Shown one piece after another: positions 6,829 through 8,243 of a DNA stretch of 8,243 nt. Both the position numbers and the translations under genes were made by a program. Within the stretch, counting starts at the first letter, position 1; every line of letters begins with the position of its first letter. The stretch comes from Bacillota bacterium (GTDB lineage: Bacteria; Bacillota; GCA-003054495; Carboxydocellales; JAJZTU01). Location: contig JAJZTU010000145.1 of assembly GCA_021848765.1 (NCBI GenBank), positions 1-8,243 of the forward strand. The letters run 5' to 3'. Below the pieces are notes generated by a model. The model was not told the origin of the DNA. It saw only the letters and a program-made list of their open reading frames with translations, and searched no databases.

Positions 6829-6856
6829 ACGATACATAGTTAATACTATTCGTCAA
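6829..6856 (-). promoter_or_regulatory. Candidate SigA promoter of the LysM gene with a dyad in the spacer
   Basis: On the minus strand TTGACG (6856-6851, 5 of 6 to the -35 consensus) is followed after 16 nt by TATCGT (6834-6829, 4 of 6 to the -10). The predicted start near 6822 leaves a leader of about 30 nt before the GTG. The spacer holds the inverted repeat ATAGT-TAAT-ACTAT (plus strand 6836-6849), a possible operator. A C6T6 run (plus strand A6G6, 6855-6866) overlaps the -35. Bases 6794-6917 otherwise hold no gene. Confidence 0.45.
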
Positions 6857-6917
6857 AAAAGGGGGGCGTTCCTGCAAAACTTGTATATTTTTGGCTAAAA
6901 ATTTTTAAAATACAGCT

Positions 6918-7172
6918 TTACCTCCTGTTTAACCTCATCTCTAATTCCATGATTTGCTTATTTTTGTGCAGGAGGTTATTAGCAAACCGGCTGTTATTTT
7001 GGCGAAGTTTTTGGTTTTGTTTTTCCAAGCGCAAAAGGCAACTGGTACGTTCCTGTTCCAATTTCTCCAGCAGGTTCATCAGAACCCTTCTGCTGAAACG
7101 AAGCCGTTCAACCTTTTCCTCTAACTCTTCTATTCTCTCCCGCAAATGCAAAATTTCCTCTTCCCGCTCCAT
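6918..7172 (-). CDS. Small coiled-coil protein, function unknown
   Basis: I do not recognise this 84-residue protein as a named family. It is highly charged and almost wholly helical in character, with leucine/isoleucine heptad spacing over about 2-26 (MEREEEILHLRERIEELEEK), 30-57 and 66-82. It has no signal peptide and no membrane segment, a single Cys45, and a basic C-terminus ending RLNRR. ATG 7172 has GGAGGTGG about 8 nt upstream, a strong site, so the gene is probably real. It lies 61 nt after the dipeptidase stop and 124 nt before the LysM gene. A role as a small cytoplasmic oligomer or adaptor for a cell-envelope or division process is only a guess from context. It lacks the membrane helix of FtsB/DivIC-type coiled-coil proteins. 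Confidence 0.75.
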   Translation of the reverse strand: MEREEEILHLRERIEELEEKVERLRFSRRVLMNLLEKLEQERTSCLLRLEKQNQKLRQNNSRFANNLLHKNKQIMELEMRLNRR

Positions 7173-7204
7173 TTACCCCACCACCTCCAGGCAATGCTAG
7201 GTCT

Positions 7205-7223
7205 AGTATATGCAGTAACTGCA
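7205..7223 (-). promoter_or_regulatory. Weak promoter-like element with palindrome before the coiled-coil gene
   Basis: On the minus strand TATACT (7210-7205, 5 of 6 to the -10) directly follows the perfect dyad TGCAGT-T-ACTGCA (7223-7211). No good -35 hexamer lies at 16-18 nt. It could be an operator-controlled promoter or chance; it lies in the 61-nt gap after the dipeptidase gene. Confidence 0.2.
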
Positions 7224-7233
7224 AAAAATAGAC

Positions 7234-8217
7234 TTACAAAACCTGTTCTAAAACCCGCAGCAGGTTCTTGCCCATAATCATTTCAATATCCCGCTCTGAA
7301 AACCCCCTTTCCAAAAGCCCTAAAGTAATCCCCGGCAATTTACCGACATCTTCCAAACCCACAGGAGTAGCCGCAATACCGTCAAAATCAGAACCTATAC
7401 CTACGTGCCGGGCGCCAACCAGTTCAGCTATATGGACAATATGGTCCAGCACACCCGCCAGAGCAGCCGTTTCAGGATGCACAAAATCCGGAGCAAAGGT
7501 AACACCGACCACCCCACCCTGCTTAGCCAGAGCAATAATTTGCTCATCACTCAAATTACGCCGGTGCGGACACAGCGCGGCACAATTGGAATGGGAAGCG
7601 ATTATTGGCTTGGTGCTAACCTCCAATACATTCCAGAACCCGGCCTCTGACAGGTGGGATACATCAACCAGCATCCCCAGGCGGTTCATTTCCCGGACCA
7701 CTTCCCGGCCAAAGTTAGTTAACCCCCCTCCGGTAACTGCCTCACCAACACCGTCACCCAGTGCATTACGCTGGTTCCAGGTTAAGCCCAGGCCCCGGAC
7801 CCCCAGGCGGTATAGCGCTCTAAGCACGGCCAGGTCTTCGCCCAGGGCCTCTCCACCTTCCACAGTAAGTAGTGCCCCTACTTTCCCTTGCTCTACTGCC
7901 TGCTTTAATTCCGTACAGCCGGTAACCAGAGCCAGGTCCTGCCGGTTATCCTCCAACTCGCGGTAGAATAGATCTAAGAGTTGCAGTACTCTTTTCACCG
8001 CCCGTTCCGGCTTAAACTCCGACTCAATAAAAGCAGCAAAAAACTGCAGCTTTACTCCCCCCATTTTTAACCTGGGCAGGTCGACGTGTCCTTGTTGAGA
8101 GTGTTCCCCTAACCTGCGCCCTTCTCCAATCAGGGTCATCAGCACATCACAATGGGCATCTACCACAACTATGCTTTCGTGCAGCTTTTTAGCCTGTAAA
8201 AGCTTTTTCCCTTCCAT
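7234..8217 (-). CDS. Membrane dipeptidase (peptidase family M19)
   Basis: A binuclear-zinc dipeptidase of the renal-dipeptidase family that cleaves dipeptides, often tolerating a D-residue at the C-terminal position; in bacteria it probably helps recycle peptides. At 327 residues it is near family length. Zinc ligands and active-site residues are visible: DAHCD (His22, Asp24), TVEGGEAL (bridging Glu120), DVSH (His188), ASHSN (His209), PHRRN (Arg220 region, substrate binding) and GIGSDFDG (catalytic Asp277). There is no signal peptide or lipobox, so despite the family name it should be cytoplasmic. ATG 8217 has GGAGGTGA 7 nt upstream, at the window edge. It is the first gene seen of a same-strand envelope group. 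Whether a gene precedes it, and where its promoter lies, is outside the window. Confidence 0.95.
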   Translation of the reverse strand: MEGKKLLQAKKLHESIVVVDAHCDVLMTLIGEGRRLGEHSQQGHVDLPRLKMGGVKLQFFAAFIESEFKPERAVKRVLQLLDLFYRELEDNRQDLALVTGCTELKQAVEQGKVGALLTVEGGEALGEDLAVLRALYRLGVRGLGLTWNQRNALGDGVGEAVTGGGLTNFGREVVREMNRLGMLVDVSHLSEAGFWNVLEVSTKPIIASHSNCAALCPHRRNLSDEQIIALAKQGGVVGVTFAPDFVHPETAALAGVLDHIVHIAELVGARHVGIGSDFDGIAATPVGLEDVGKLPGITLGLLERGFSERDIEMIMGKNLLRVLEQVL

Positions 8218-8224
8218 ATCCCAT

Positions 8225-8232
8225 TCACCTCC
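8225..8232 (-). promoter_or_regulatory. Ribosome binding site of the dipeptidase gene
   Basis: GGAGGTGA on the minus strand ends 7 nt before ATG 8217-8215, which sets this start even though only 26 nt of upstream sequence is available. Confidence 0.75.
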
Positions 8233-8243
8233 GGTTCCTGCTT

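Noticed and set aside
6794..6877. TTG 6877 as the start of the LysM protein
   Set aside because: No ribosome site, runs through the likely promoter, and would put 28 residues before a clean signal peptide; GTG 6793 has a good site at 7 nt.
6915..6930. AGGAGG at the end of the coiled-coil gene as a ribosome site for a following small gene
   Set aside because: No ATG, GTG or TTG at useful distance; it is simply two Arg codons before the stop.
7268..7966. 232-codon plus-strand open frame opposite the dipeptidase
   Set aside because: Low-complexity Ser/Pro/Arg/Thr-rich product, antisense to a well-supported M19 gene with all zinc ligands, and no recognisable motif.

Overview
The window looks like an ordinary chromosomal stretch of an anaerobic, hydrogen-metabolising Firmicute. 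The gene content and protein style suggest class Clostridia, close to the Peptococcaceae/Desulfotomaculum type. Support comes from strong Bacillota-type Shine-Dalgarno sites (GGAGG-like), frequent GTG/TTG starts, a mid GC content, monoderm-style wall proteins and a [NiFe]-hydrogenase maturation cassette. The genus cannot be fixed from the sequence alone. All eight recognisable genes lie on the minus strand, so transcription runs from high to low coordinates.

Layout in transcription order. (1) Membrane dipeptidase, peptidase family M19 (7234-8217). (2) A small soluble coiled-coil protein of unknown function (6918-7172). (3) A secreted LysM protein with a distinctive His-rich C-terminal domain (start best placed at GTG 6793, end 6002), preceded by a plausible SigA promoter and followed by a hairpin. 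(4) A membrane-anchored monofunctional peptidoglycan glycosyltransferase, GT51 (5045-5866, or from 5920). (5) hypF, hypC, hypD and hypE (5011 down to 241). hypF/hypC overlap by 10 nt and hypC/hypD by 23 nt, and a 70-nt gap precedes hypE. At the left edge two hairpins stand back to back: a strong plus-strand terminator (137-166) for something outside the window, and a hairpin (181-212) that probably ends the hyp transcript. Bases 1-136 hold no gene, only faint repeats that recall an insertion-sequence end.

How the genes work together. HypF activates carbamoyl phosphate and passes the carbamoyl group to the C-terminal Cys of HypE. HypE dehydrates it to a thiocyanate. The HypC-HypD complex receives the cyanide, assembles the Fe(CN)2CO unit and delivers it to the hydrogenase large subunit. 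hypA, hypB and the hydrogenase structural genes are not here. The four genes on the right form a cell-envelope group (peptide turnover, wall binding, glycan polymerisation) and have no obvious biochemical link to the hyp genes; only 32 nt separate the glycosyltransferase stop from hypF or its ribosome site region, so co-transcription is plausible.

I see no CRISPR array, tRNA, rRNA, intact mobile element or clearly new system. The most unusual points are a four-unit 12-nt tandem repeat expanding a loop in HypF, a 12-nt direct repeat that encodes the catalytic C-terminus of HypE in one copy and a nearby segment in another frame in the other copy, and the unexplained His-rich domain of the LysM protein.
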